A stretch of DNA of 64,000 nt, from NCBI GenBank assembly GCA_902592655.1, contig CACJFE010000006.1, positions 1-64,000 on the forward strand, written 5' to 3'. Of the stretch, positions 46,804-54,866 are shown piece after piece. The translations under genes and the position numbers were made by a program. Position 1 is the stretch's first letter; each line of letters opens with the position of its first letter. The notes under the pieces were generated by a model, which saw nothing but the letters and a program-made list of their open reading frames with translations, made no database searches and was not told where the DNA came from. This DNA is from an uncultured Pelagibacteraceae bacterium. Lineage in GTDB: Bacteria > Pseudomonadota > Alphaproteobacteria > Pelagibacterales > Pelagibacteraceae.

Positions 46804-47281
46804 CTTTGGTTTTAATTTTTAATTGACTGATAATTTTTAGTAAAGAATATTTGTTAACTGCAATGCAACCTCTAGTCTTTGCATAATTTCTTTTTGCGAC
46901 ATGAATAAAGATAGCACTGCCTTTATTCTTTTCGATCGGATTCATGTTATAATCTAATACTAAAATGATATCGTAGATATTTTCTTTTATAAATAATTTT
47001 TCGTGGCTGTATGAAAATGGAAGATAGACTAATTGATTGTATTTTTTTGAGGATGGATCATCACACCAACCCATATTTTTCGTTATGCTAATTTTTTTTA
47101 ACTTTGTCGACAAATTCTTTAATCTATCCTTCCTATAGAGTACAAATTTAATCTTATACTCTCCTTTTGGAGTAATTAAGTCACCTTCCTTTATCTTATT
47201 TTTAATTCCCCTTTTACCTATCGTACATTTTACTTTATAGTCATTATAAGTTAGATAATTTTTATTAATTTTTATATGCAT
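46781..47281 (-). CDS. L,D-transpeptidase family protein (YkuD domain)
   Basis: YkuD-fold enzymes form 3-3 peptidoglycan crosslinks or attach lipoproteins. The 166-residue protein carries the active-site motif IHVAKRNYAKTRGCIAV, with H127 and nucleophile C139. A PKGEYKI strand (about 38-44) is typical of the fold. No signal peptide is evident, so export is unclear unless the start is wrong. The start overlaps the divergent regulator in ATGCAT (47276-47281) and the 3' end overlaps yggS by 23 bases. Confidence 0.9.
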   Translation of the reverse strand: MHIKINKNYLTYNDYKVKCTIGKRGIKNKIKEGDLITPKGEYKIKFVLYRKDRLKNLSTKLKKISITKNMGWCDDPSSKKYNQLVYLPFSYSHEKLFIKENIYDIILVLDYNMNPIEKNKGSAIFIHVAKRNYAKTRGCIAVNKYSLLKIISQLKIKTKVKIFPQK

Positions 47282-47881
47282 GAATTAAATGTATTAGTTT
47301 ATGGCCCTGTATCATTTCAATATACATTAAATGAACTGAAGCCCTTTTTAAAGTTTAATCATTTACATGAAAGCTCAAAAGCTAGTTTTGATATAATTTT
47401 ATTTCATGATGAAGCTTTAAATGACAAAAGAATAAAAGATATTATTGCTGATAGTAAACTTTTAAAAATTTGTGCCTCAAACAGTAAATACCATAAAGGA
47501 AACTTTGACACTTATATACAATTACCTACTACGGTAAAAGACATCAACCTAGCCGTTGAAAATACTTCTGCAAAAAAAAAATTTAGTATTAACTCATCTA
47601 TTGAAGTAAAAAATTATCTACTAAATAAGAATGAAAAAAGATTGCTTAAAAACAACAACTTTATTATTTTAACCGAAAAAGAAATTCATTTAATTGAACT
47701 TCTATTAAAAAATAAAAATCCTATTACAAAAGAAGTTATTCTGTCCTTAGTTTGGAATTATTCATCAGACGCTGATACCCATACCGTAGAGACGCATATT
47801 TATAGACTAAGAAAAAAAATTAACGATAAATTTAAAGATAACAAATTTATTCTTAATAATAAAAACGGTTATTATCTATGA
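47276..47881 (+). CDS. Winged-helix response-regulator-like protein with degenerate receiver
   Basis: The C-terminal half (about 115-201) is an OmpR/PhoB-type DNA-binding domain: ILTEKEIHLIELLLKNKNPITKEVILSLVW, then DTHTVETHIYRLRKKI with the recognition helix, ending GYYL. The N-terminal half resembles a receiver domain, but the phosphoacceptor position in FDIILFHDEALND is not an obvious Asp, so phosphorylation may be lost. The ATG overlaps the divergent L,D-transpeptidase start; the pairing suggests shared control. Its stop overlaps the ArfA-like ORF in ATGA. Confidence 0.87.
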   Translation: MHELNVLVYGPVSFQYTLNELKPFLKFNHLHESSKASFDIILFHDEALNDKRIKDIIADSKLLKICASNSKYHKGNFDTYIQLPTTVKDINLAVENTSAKKKFSINSSIEVKNYLLNKNEKRLLKNNNFIILTEKEIHLIELLLKNKNPITKEVILSLVWNYSSDADTHTVETHIYRLRKKINDKFKDNKFILNNKNGYYL

Positions 47882-47985
47882 AAAAAAGGAACCAATTCGC
47901 AAAAGATTTGTTCTCTCCCAAGTATAGAAAAAGAATAGTAAAACCAAAAAAAGGCAAAGGAAGCTTTAAAAGAAAAAAAAAATAG
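47878..47985 (+). CDS. ArfA-like alternative ribosome-rescue factor (35 aa)
   Basis: A 35-codon reading frame starts in an ATGA overlap with the regulator stop. The product, strongly basic, contains DLFSPKYRKRIVKPKKGKGSFKRK, matching the ArfA core in which LF-x-x-R-V is followed by KKGKGSY and a basic tail; KKGKGS at residues 24-29 is identical. ArfA recruits RF2 to ribosomes stalled on mRNAs lacking a stop. Compared with E. coli ArfA (72 aa) it lacks the N-terminal lead and the hydrophobic C-terminus. Overlap and basic composition support it as real. Confidence 0.6.
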   Translation: MKKRNQFAKDLFSPKYRKRIVKPKKGKGSFKRKKK

Positions 47986-47989
47986 GAGT

Positions 47990-48922
47990 CTACCTATTTA
48001 ATCTTGCGCCTATAATTTGTATTACCTTTGATGACATTTCTGTCCCTTTTTTTAAACTCTCTTTAATAGATTTCCCATTAATATACCCGTGTAGAAAACC
48101 TCCAGCGAATAAGTCACCAGCACCAGTTAAATCAACTATCTTAAGGTTTTTTTCAGCATAGCACTCTAAGACTTCATCACCTTTTATTGCTAAAGATCCT
48201 TTTTCACCTCGAGTTATCAAAATCAGCCTCCCAGTTTTTTTTGCAAAATCAATTACTTCCTCAAACTGATTTGTACCCAGTAATGACATTATTTCTTGTT
48301 GATTAGCAAAAGTTATGTCTAATTTATTTTTTACTAAATTTAAAAAACTCTTTTTATGTCGCTCAACACAAAACAGGTCAGATAACGACATTGCGACTTT
48401 ATTTGCATTATTGATTGCTTTATCAAAAGCTTCTTTTGGCGCTCCTTCGTCCCATAAATAACCTTCAAGAAATAAAATTTCACTTTTTTTCACAGCATTT
48501 AGATCAATATCATCTCCATGAATTTTTCCTGCAGTACCAAGAAAAGTTATCATGGTTCTCTCGGAGTCAGGTGTTACCAAAATTAAACATGTACCAGTTG
48601 GCAGACTTTCTTTTTTCTTTTTGTAAAAGTACTGAATATTTTCTTTTTCTAAACCTTCTTCATATTTTCTACCAAAATCATCGTCACTAACTTTACCAAT
48701 AAATCCAACTTTATTGCCTAATTGAGATAAACCTACTATTGAATTTGCAACTGAACCACCAGATACAGTCTCTTCAATTTTTAGATTTGAAAGTAATCTA
48801 TTTAATTCATTTCCATCAACAAGTTTCATTGTACTTTTTGTTAAAGAGTTTTCCTGAAGAAAGGAGTCTTCTACTTTGCAGATGACATCAACTATGGCGT
48901 TTCCAATACCTAATATCTTCAT
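47990..48922 (-). CDS. PfkB family kinase, adenosine-kinase type
   Basis: A 310-residue ribokinase-fold kinase. ILGIGNAIVDVIC starts the fold, GGSVANSIVGLSQLG (about 55-69) is the substrate-lid signature, and DLTGAGDLFAGGFL supplies the anion hole and catalytic base D270. The family includes adenosine kinases, common annotation in alphaproteobacteria, but sugar kinases share these motifs, so substrate is inferred. It is the last gene of the dnaK-side operon on the minus strand, 5 bases after nth. Confidence 0.92.
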   Translation of the reverse strand: MKILGIGNAIVDVICKVEDSFLQENSLTKSTMKLVDGNELNRLLSNLKIEETVSGGSVANSIVGLSQLGNKVGFIGKVSDDDFGRKYEEGLEKENIQYFYKKKKESLPTGTCLILVTPDSERTMITFLGTAGKIHGDDIDLNAVKKSEILFLEGYLWDEGAPKEAFDKAINNANKVAMSLSDLFCVERHKKSFLNLVKNKLDITFANQQEIMSLLGTNQFEEVIDFAKKTGRLILITRGEKGSLAIKGDEVLECYAEKNLKIVDLTGAGDLFAGGFLHGYINGKSIKESLKKGTEMSSKVIQIIGARLNR

Positions 48923-48927
48923 AAAGA

Positions 48928-49581
48928 TTATGCTTTTTTCGTTTTAATCGGTTTTTTTCTTTTTGGATAACAGCTTTTACAAATTTTACAAGTTATTCCA
49001 TAACAATCCCTGGCTTTACAATATTCTCGCCCATACCAAATAATTTGAAGATGTAGTTTATTCCAATATTTCTTAGGAAATATATTTTTTAAATCCTTTT
49101 CTGTTTGGATTACATTTTTTCCATTTGTAAGGCCCCATCTTTGTGCAAGTCTATGGATGTGTGTATCAACAGGAAAAGCTGGATAACCAAAACCTTGAGA
49201 CATCACAACACTAGCTGTTTTGTGTCCTACACCTGGAAGTTTTTCTAATTGTTCATAGGTTTTTGGTACTTTTCCGTCGTATTTTTCAACTAATGTTTTA
49301 GATAAATAAAAAATACTTTTAGCTTTTACTCTAAAAATTCCAATTTTCTTAATTAGACGTTCAATTTTCTTTCTTCCTAATTTAACGAAATGATGAGGAC
49401 GATTATACTTTGGATAAATATTTTTGGTAACATTATTTACATTCACATCTGTACATTGTGCTGAAAGTAAAACAGAAATTAGTAGAGTAAAAATATTTTT
49501 GTAATTTAAAGGCACTGGAACTTTTGGATAAGTTTTGTTTAAAATCTTTAGAATGATCTTTGATTTTTCTTTGTTGTTCAC
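48928..49581 (-). CDS. nth: Endonuclease III
   Basis: Nth removes oxidised pyrimidines and nicks abasic sites. The 217-residue protein has the helix-hairpin-helix LPGVGHKTASVV with catalytic K121, and D139 in PVDTHIHR. The C-terminal cluster region is unusual: cysteines lie at 188, 193, 198, 201 and 204, whereas E. coli Nth uses a C-x6-C-x2-C-x5-C pattern, so the second ligand is out of register. The tail is Lys-rich. It overlaps dapB in ATGA. Confidence 0.96.
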   Translation of the reverse strand: MNNKEKSKIILKILNKTYPKVPVPLNYKNIFTLLISVLLSAQCTDVNVNNVTKNIYPKYNRPHHFVKLGRKKIERLIKKIGIFRVKAKSIFYLSKTLVEKYDGKVPKTYEQLEKLPGVGHKTASVVMSQGFGYPAFPVDTHIHRLAQRWGLTNGKNVIQTEKDLKNIFPKKYWNKLHLQIIWYGREYCKARDCYGITCKICKSCYPKRKKPIKTKKA

Positions 49582-50354
49582 TTAAAGTTTAAAAGATCTC
49601 TCATAGAGTAAAGCCCAGGTTTCTTTCCATTAAGCCACTTTGCTGCAATTAGCGCTCCTTCGGAGTATAAAGCTCGATCAAAAGATTCATGATTTAAAGT
49701 TATGATTTCTTTGCCACTAGAAAATTTTACTTCATGTTCACCCACAAAAGCACCTTTTCTAATAGAATTAAAATTTATTTTTTTAGAAAAAGGAAAAGTC
49801 TTTTTATTCAAATATTTTTTTCCAATTATATTACGTAAATTTTTATTTTTGCCTGTGGCTATCCCTTGTCCTAGCATTAAAGCTGTTCCTGATGGGTAAT
49901 CTATTTTATTTTTATGATGAACTTCATAAATCTTACTTAGAAAATTATTTCCTAGTGACCTAGATGTAATTTCTGTTAGATACATTAATAAATTAACTCC
50001 TAAACTCATATTCCCTGCCTTTAGCACTGGAATTTTTCTTGCAAAAGTCTTGATAATCTTTTCTTGCTTATTAGTGAAACCTGTGGTCCCGATTACAACC
50101 TTTTTTTTTAATTTTAATGCAATTTTTAGAACTTCTAAAGTACACTTAGGTACAGTAAAATCAATTATCACATTTGCTTTTTTAAATGCCTCTGAGTTAT
50201 TCAAAGAGGGATATAACCCATTAATTTTCCTTTTGATTTTTACACTTTCAGTTAATGAAACTAATTTAAAATTTTTATTAGATTGAGATGATTTTATGAG
50301 CTGCTGGCCCATTCTACCCAGACATCCAGTAATTGCTAAATTAATTTTTTTCAT
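49578..50354 (-). CDS. dapB: 4-hydroxy-tetrahydrodipicolinate reductase
   Basis: DapB reduces the dipicolinate intermediate in lysine and meso-diaminopimelate synthesis. The 258-residue protein has the dinucleotide motif GCLGRMGQ (10-17), VIGTTGF and EVHHKNKIDYPSGTAL with catalytic H146 and K150. The product feeds peptidoglycan made nearby by MurJ-dependent export. Its start overlaps the upstream 56-residue membrane ORF by 4 bases, and its stop overlaps the nth start by 4 bases, so all three are coupled. Confidence 0.97.
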   Translation of the reverse strand: MKKINLAITGCLGRMGQQLIKSSQSNKNFKLVSLTESVKIKRKINGLYPSLNNSEAFKKANVIIDFTVPKCTLEVLKIALKLKKKVVIGTTGFTNKQEKIIKTFARKIPVLKAGNMSLGVNLLMYLTEITSRSLGNNFLSKIYEVHHKNKIDYPSGTALMLGQGIATGKNKNLRNIIGKKYLNKKTFPFSKKINFNSIRKGAFVGEHEVKFSSGKEIITLNHESFDRALYSEGALIAAKWLNGKKPGLYSMRDLLNFK

Positions 50355-50521
50355 TTATCGATTAAGTAAATTATTACAACTATAACAATCACGATGAAAG
50401 TCCAAATTGATAAATTACTCATAAATTTTTTTAAGTTAGAGTTTGTAGATAAAAAACCAGGTAAGATTAACGCTAATACTGCAATCAAAAAGATTACAGA
50501 CATTATTTGATCAATTTCCAT
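50351..50521 (-). CDS. Small two-helix membrane protein
   Basis: A 56-codon frame filling the gap between dnaJ and dapB. Two hydrophobic helices (about 8-22 and 38-53) flank a polar loop with TNSNLKKFMSN. It overlaps the dapB ATG in ATGA and starts 5 bases after dnaJ, exactly as in the rest of this operon, which supports translation. Its layout recalls the N-terminal membrane region of alphaproteobacterial TIGR02281 aspartic proteases, but no protease domain follows. Function unknown. Confidence 0.62.
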   Translation of the reverse strand: MEIDQIMSVIFLIAVLALILPGFLSTNSNLKKFMSNLSIWTFIVIVIVVIIYLIDK

Positions 50522-50526
50522 TCAAA

Positions 50527-51651
50527 TTACGATTTTTTCCAAAATCTTTTCGCTTTTTCAAAGAAACTCTTAATTACAGGATCCGGTTTATTTGTTTCTA
50601 ACTCATTAAATTCCTCTAATATTTCTTTTTGTCTTTTAGATAATGTAGTTGGAACCTGCGTTACTATTCTTATATATAAATCACCAAAAGAACCTCTTCT
50701 TAATATTGGCATACCTTTACCTTTCAATCTAAATTGTTTTCCATGTTGGGTTCCTGCTGGAATTTTAATTTTTGACTTTCCGCCATCTATCGATGGAACT
50801 TCAACCGAAGTACCAAGTGCAGCATCAGAAAAAGAGACAGGTAATTCATAGTATAAATTTTCATCTGATCTTTTAAAAATGTTATGATTATCAACGGAAA
50901 TGAACAAATAAAGATCCCCGCTTGATCCTCCTTTTGATCCCGCTTCACCTTTTCCAGAAAGTCTGATTCTTGTTCCATCATCAACTCCTTTTGGTATTTT
51001 GACGTCTACATTTTCACTTGATTGAACTTTACCATTCCCACTACATTTATTACAGGGTGTACCAATTATCTCTCCGTAACCGCTACACTGTGGACAGGTT
51101 TGTTGAACAGTAAAAAAGCCTTGGTTAGTTCTAACTTTTCCTCTTCCAGAGCAGTAATCACATCTCACTGGTTTAGATCCTTTTGCAGCTCCATTTCCAG
51201 AGCATGTCGAACAAGTTTTGTAAGTAGTGTATCTAATGTTTTTTGCTGTGCCCTTGTATGCGTCCTCTAAAGTTATACTAACATCATATCTTAAATCATT
51301 CCCTCTATTGCTTGATCTTCTAGAGGTTGACCCTCCAAAATCACTGAAGAAATCTTCAAATATGTCTGAAAATGAGGAACTATCAAATCCACCAAAACCT
51401 TGAAAGCCACCTCCACCTCCGCCACTTTCAAATGCTGCATGACCAAACTGATCGTAGTTAGCTTTTCTTTTATCATCTGATAGGATGTGATAGGCTTCAC
51501 TAGCTTCTTTAAATTTTTCTTCTGAAGTCTTATCGCCTTTATTTTTATCTGGGTGATACTTTAATGCAAGTTTTCTATAAGCTTTTTTTATATCGTCTTT
51601 AGATGCACCTCTTGGAATACCTAAGACATCATAACAATCTCTTTTAGCCAC
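50527..51651 (-). CDS. dnaJ: Chaperone DnaJ
   Basis: DnaJ presents substrates to DnaK. The 374-residue protein has a J domain (HPD at 33-35 in LKYHPDKN), a Gly/Phe-rich region [13 protein letters not shown] (about 73-85), four zinc-binding CxxCxGxG repeats ([32 protein letters not shown]) and the two C-terminal substrate-binding beta domains. It lies 23 bases after dnaK on the same strand, in the usual dnaK-dnaJ order. Confidence 0.99.
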   Translation of the reverse strand: MAKRDCYDVLGIPRGASKDDIKKAYRKLALKYHPDKNKGDKTSEEKFKEASEAYHILSDDKRKANYDQFGHAAFESGGGGGGFQGFGGFDSSSFSDIFEDFFSDFGGSTSRRSSNRGNDLRYDVSITLEDAYKGTAKNIRYTTYKTCSTCSGNGAAKGSKPVRCDYCSGRGKVRTNQGFFTVQQTCPQCSGYGEIIGTPCNKCSGNGKVQSSENVDVKIPKGVDDGTRIRLSGKGEAGSKGGSSGDLYLFISVDNHNIFKRSDENLYYELPVSFSDAALGTSVEVPSIDGGKSKIKIPAGTQHGKQFRLKGKGMPILRRGSFGDLYIRIVTQVPTTLSKRQKEILEEFNELETNKPDPVIKSFFEKAKRFWKKS

Positions 51652-51674
51652 AGGACGTCTCCTTATTTTTTATC

Positions 51675-53600
51675 TTAGGCGCTTTTTTCTTTATCCTCTT
51701 TTACGTCTTCGAAATCTGCATCTACAACATTGTCCTTATCATTAGGCTTGGAGTCATCTGGTTTACCAGGACCTTTATCATTTTGATCAGGTTTTTGTTG
51801 GCTTTTATAAACGGCCTCTCCTAGCTTCATAGAAACTTGTATTAAATTTTGAGTTTTCTTTTTTATATCCTCAATATCACTACCCTCTAAAGATTTTTTA
51901 AGATCACTAATACCGTTTTCTATTGCTTTCTTCTCATCCGGTGAAATTTTATCTCCGTGTTCTTTTAAACTTTTCTCAGTAGAAAAAACTAAACTATCTG
52001 CTTGATTTCTGGCGTCTACAGACTCTCTTTTTTTCTTATCTGCTTCTTTGTTTGCTTCAGCATCTTTTACCATTTTTTGGATTTCTTCGTCAGATAATCC
52101 GCCAGATGCCTGAATTTGAATCTTTTGTTCTTTTCCAGTCCCTTTATCTTTAGCAGACACGCTAACAATACCATTTGCATCAATATCAAACGTAACTTCA
52201 ATTTGAGGTGTTCCTCTAGGGGCAGGAGGGATACCGACTAATTCAAAATTTCCAAGAATTTTGTTATCTGCAGCCATTTCTCTTTCACCTTGAAGTACTC
52301 TAATTGATACAGCAGGTTGATTATCTTCAGCAGTTGAAAATACTTGACTTTTTTTAGTTGGAATTGTCGTATTTTTCTCAATTAATTTTGTAGAAACACC
52401 GCCTAAAGTTTCAATACCTAAAGAGAGCGGAGTGACATCTAAAAGCAATACATCTTTAACATCTCCTTGTAATACTCCACCTTGGATGGCAGCTCCCATG
52501 GCAACTACTTCATCAGGGTTAACACTTTTGTTTGGTTCTTTACCAAAAAAGTTTTTCACTGTCTCAATAATTTTTGGCATTCTAGTCATTCCTCCGACCA
52601 GAACTACTTCGTTGATTTCAGCAGCTGAGAAACCCGAGTCCTTCAATGCTGTTTTACAAGGCTCTAGCGTTCTATCAATTAAACTTTGAACTAAAGCTTC
52701 TAGTTTAGCTCTAGTAAATTTTAAGTTTAAGTGTTTTGGACCAGTTTTGTCAGCTGTTATAAAAGGTAAATTAATTTCAGTTTGTGCTGCAGATGAGAGT
52801 TCAATTTTTGCTTTTTCAGCAGCCTCTTTCAATCTTTGAAGCGCTAATTTATCCGATTTTAAGTTTATACCATTATCTTTTTTAAATTCTGAAGCTAAAT
52901 ATTCAACTATTGAGTCGTCAAAGTCTTCTCCACCCAAAAAAGTATCACCGTTTGTTGACTTCACTTCAAATACCCCATCCCCTATTTCTAAGATTGAAAC
53001 ATCAAATGTTCCTCCACCTAAATCATAAACAGCTATTTTTTTTCCACCTTTTTTATCTAGACCGTATGCTAATGATGCAGCTGTGGGTTCATTTATTATT
53101 CTTAAAACTTCTAGTCCTGCAATTTTTCCTGCATCTTTAGTAGCCTGTCTTTGGGAGTCATTAAAGTAAGCAGGTACTGTAATAACGGCTTTAGTAACTG
53201 CTTGACCAAGATATTTTTCAGCCGTTTCTTTCATTTTTTGTAAAACAAAGGCTGATATTTGTGCGGGAGAATATTTTTTACCTTTACCCTCAACCCAAGC
53301 ATCTCCATTTTCTGACTTAACAATTTTATAAGGAACTTTAGAAATATCTTTTTGCACCGAAGGACCATCAAATTTTCTACCAATTAATCTTTTTACAGCA
53401 AAAATTGTATCTCCAGCATTAGTAACTGCTTGTCTTTTAGCTGGTTGACCAACAAGTTTTTCCTCTTTATCCAAAAAAGCCACTACTGACGGTGTTGTTC
53501 TGGCACCTTCAGTATTCTCTAAAACTTTTGCTTGTGTGCCATCCATAATAGCTACACAAGAGTTTGTTGTTCCTAAATCTATTCCAATAACTTTACTCAT
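51675..53600 (-). CDS. dnaK: Chaperone DnaK
   Basis: DnaK is the bacterial Hsp70. The 641-residue protein has the Hsp70 start [31 protein letters not shown] nucleotide motifs ([14 protein letters not shown]), a conserved linker [19 protein letters not shown] (about 385-403) and the substrate-binding domain. The disordered tail carries many Asp and Lys but lacks the usual EEVD-like ending. A heat-shock-type promoter lies between grpE and this gene. Confidence 0.99.
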   Translation of the reverse strand: MSKVIGIDLGTTNSCVAIMDGTQAKVLENTEGARTTPSVVAFLDKEEKLVGQPAKRQAVTNAGDTIFAVKRLIGRKFDGPSVQKDISKVPYKIVKSENGDAWVEGKGKKYSPAQISAFVLQKMKETAEKYLGQAVTKAVITVPAYFNDSQRQATKDAGKIAGLEVLRIINEPTAASLAYGLDKKGGKKIAVYDLGGGTFDVSILEIGDGVFEVKSTNGDTFLGGEDFDDSIVEYLASEFKKDNGINLKSDKLALQRLKEAAEKAKIELSSAAQTEINLPFITADKTGPKHLNLKFTRAKLEALVQSLIDRTLEPCKTALKDSGFSAAEINEVVLVGGMTRMPKIIETVKNFFGKEPNKSVNPDEVVAMGAAIQGGVLQGDVKDVLLLDVTPLSLGIETLGGVSTKLIEKNTTIPTKKSQVFSTAEDNQPAVSIRVLQGEREMAADNKILGNFELVGIPPAPRGTPQIEVTFDIDANGIVSVSAKDKGTGKEQKIQIQASGGLSDEEIQKMVKDAEANKEADKKKRESVDARNQADSLVFSTEKSLKEHGDKISPDEKKAIENGISDLKKSLEGSDIEDIKKKTQNLIQVSMKLGEAVYKSQQKPDQNDKGPGKPDDSKPNDKDNVVDADFEDVKEDKEKSA

Positions 53601-53620
53601 AATTTATCCTTGATGTTTTC

Positions 53621-53649
53621 TATATGGGTGTTTTTTTGCCATCTACAAG
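53621..53649 (-). promoter_or_regulatory. Heat-shock sigma factor (RpoH)-type promoter for dnaK
   Basis: On the minus strand CTTGTAG (53649-53643) and CCCATATA (53628-53621) are separated by 14 bases. This is close to sigma-32 sites, whose -35 is CTTGAAA and -10 is CCCATnT, and to alphaproteobacterial CTTG--CYTATnT forms. It lies between the grpE stop and the dnaK start, leaving a leader of about 15 bases. A second promoter upstream of grpE cannot be excluded. Confidence 0.5.
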
Positions 53650-53650
53650 G

Positions 53651-54244
53651 TTATTTTTTCTCTTTTTTATCTTTATTTTCCTCACTTTTATTAGAACTCT
53701 TCTTTGCTACAGCCACTAAAGCTGGACGTAATAATCTATCGCCAAGCATATATCCTGTTTGAATTTCTTGGACGATTGTACCTGGTTCTGATTTCGAATC
53801 TTCAATTTCAGTCATAGCTTGGTGTAAATTGGGATCAAACTTCTTATCTTTTGTATCAATTTTTGTTATTCGATTTTTCTCAAATATAGTTATGCAATCT
53901 TTCTCAATTATTGTTAAATTATCTAAAAATTTATTTAAATCTTTATTATTTTTCAAATTATCGTCATTTTTGATTGCAACCTTAGCTCTTTGTAGATTGT
54001 CTAATATTGCTAAACTTTCCTTTGCAAAATTAAACGAACCAAACTCAAAAGCATCTTTTATTTCTTTTTCAAATCTTCTTCTTTGGTTTTCTATTTCAGC
54101 GAGCGATCTTAATAATTTATCTTCTGTTTTCTTGAGTTTTTCCTCAATACTAATATCCTCATTTTTCTTTATATTATTGTTATCACTATCATTATCTGAC
54201 TTATCGCTGTCATTTCCTTTTTGTTTTTGTTTATCATCTGGCAT
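53651..54244 (-). CDS. grpE: Nucleotide exchange factor GrpE
   Basis: GrpE releases ADP from DnaK. The 197-residue protein has a long disordered, charged N-terminus (about 1-50, rich in Asp/Asn/Ser), a long helix ENQRRRFEKEIKDAFEFGSF and the beta domain with QTGYMLGDRLLRPALVAVAK. Its ATG at 54244 is preferred to a TTG immediately before it. grpE precedes dnaK with a 50-base gap, an order common in alphaproteobacteria. Confidence 0.97.
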   Translation of the reverse strand: MPDDKQKQKGNDSDKSDNDSDNNNIKKNEDISIEEKLKKTEDKLLRSLAEIENQRRRFEKEIKDAFEFGSFNFAKESLAILDNLQRAKVAIKNDDNLKNNKDLNKFLDNLTIIEKDCITIFEKNRITKIDTKDKKFDPNLHQAMTEIEDSKSEPGTIVQEIQTGYMLGDRLLRPALVAVAKKSSNKSEENKDKKEKK

Positions 54245-54287
54245 CAAGTTGCTATATAGTTAATCTTTCTTAAATTACTAGACTAGG

Positions 54288-54866
54288 ATGAAAAAAATTT
54301 TAATAGGTACGCATAATAAAGGAAAATTCAAGGAGATTTCGTATTTAATTTCAAAAAAAATAAGAAAAATTTCACCTACTAAACTTAGAATTATTAGCCC
54401 AAAGGAAACAGGAAAAACTTTTATTTCTAATGCCAGACTTAAAGCTAATTATTTTTCAAAATTTATTAATTATCCTGTGATATCAGATGACTCTGGTTTA
54501 TGTATTAAGTCTTTAAATAATGGACCAGGTATTTATTCTGCGAGACTTGCGAAAAAAAAAGGAAGTTTTCGCAAGGCGATGAAGTACATTTTAAAAAAAA
54601 TGGCGAATAAAAAAAATAGGTCTGCATTTTTTGTTTGTAGCTTATCTTACAAACAACCTAAAAAAAAACCAATTACAGTGGTTGGAAAAATTTATGGCAG
54701 AGTCTCTCTTAAAATTTTAGGAAATAAAGGTTTTGGGTACGACTCGATATTTATTCCCAATAAGGAAGAAAAAACTTTCGGGCAAATTTTAAAATACAAA
54801 AAAATAAAAATGGATCATAGATATATTGCCTTTAAAAGATTAAAAAAAAAAGTTAAAACTTTATAA
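54288..54866 (+). CDS. rdgB: XTP/dITP pyrophosphatase (RdgB/HAM1)
   Basis: RdgB removes inosine and xanthosine triphosphates from the nucleotide pool. The 192-residue protein has IGTHNKGKFKEI for substrate phosphate binding, SDDSGLCIKSLNNGPGIYSARLAKKKG with catalytic Asp, and GKGFGYDSIFI-type (NKGFGYDSIFIP) motif near 145. It is divergent from grpE across a 43-base gap, and is convergent with the LppC-type gene, overlapping by 14 bases. Confidence 0.96.
   Translation: MKKILIGTHNKGKFKEISYLISKKIRKISPTKLRIISPKETGKTFISNARLKANYFSKFINYPVISDDSGLCIKSLNNGPGIYSARLAKKKGSFRKAMKYILKKMANKKNRSAFFVCSLSYKQPKKKPITVVGKIYGRVSLKILGNKGFGYDSIFIPNKEEKTFGQILKYKKIKMDHRYIAFKRLKKKVKTL

Noticed and set aside
51291..51500. 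A 69-codon minus-strand frame inside dnaJ
   Set aside because: It is an out-of-frame reading through the Gly/Phe-rich region of dnaJ with no independent start signal.
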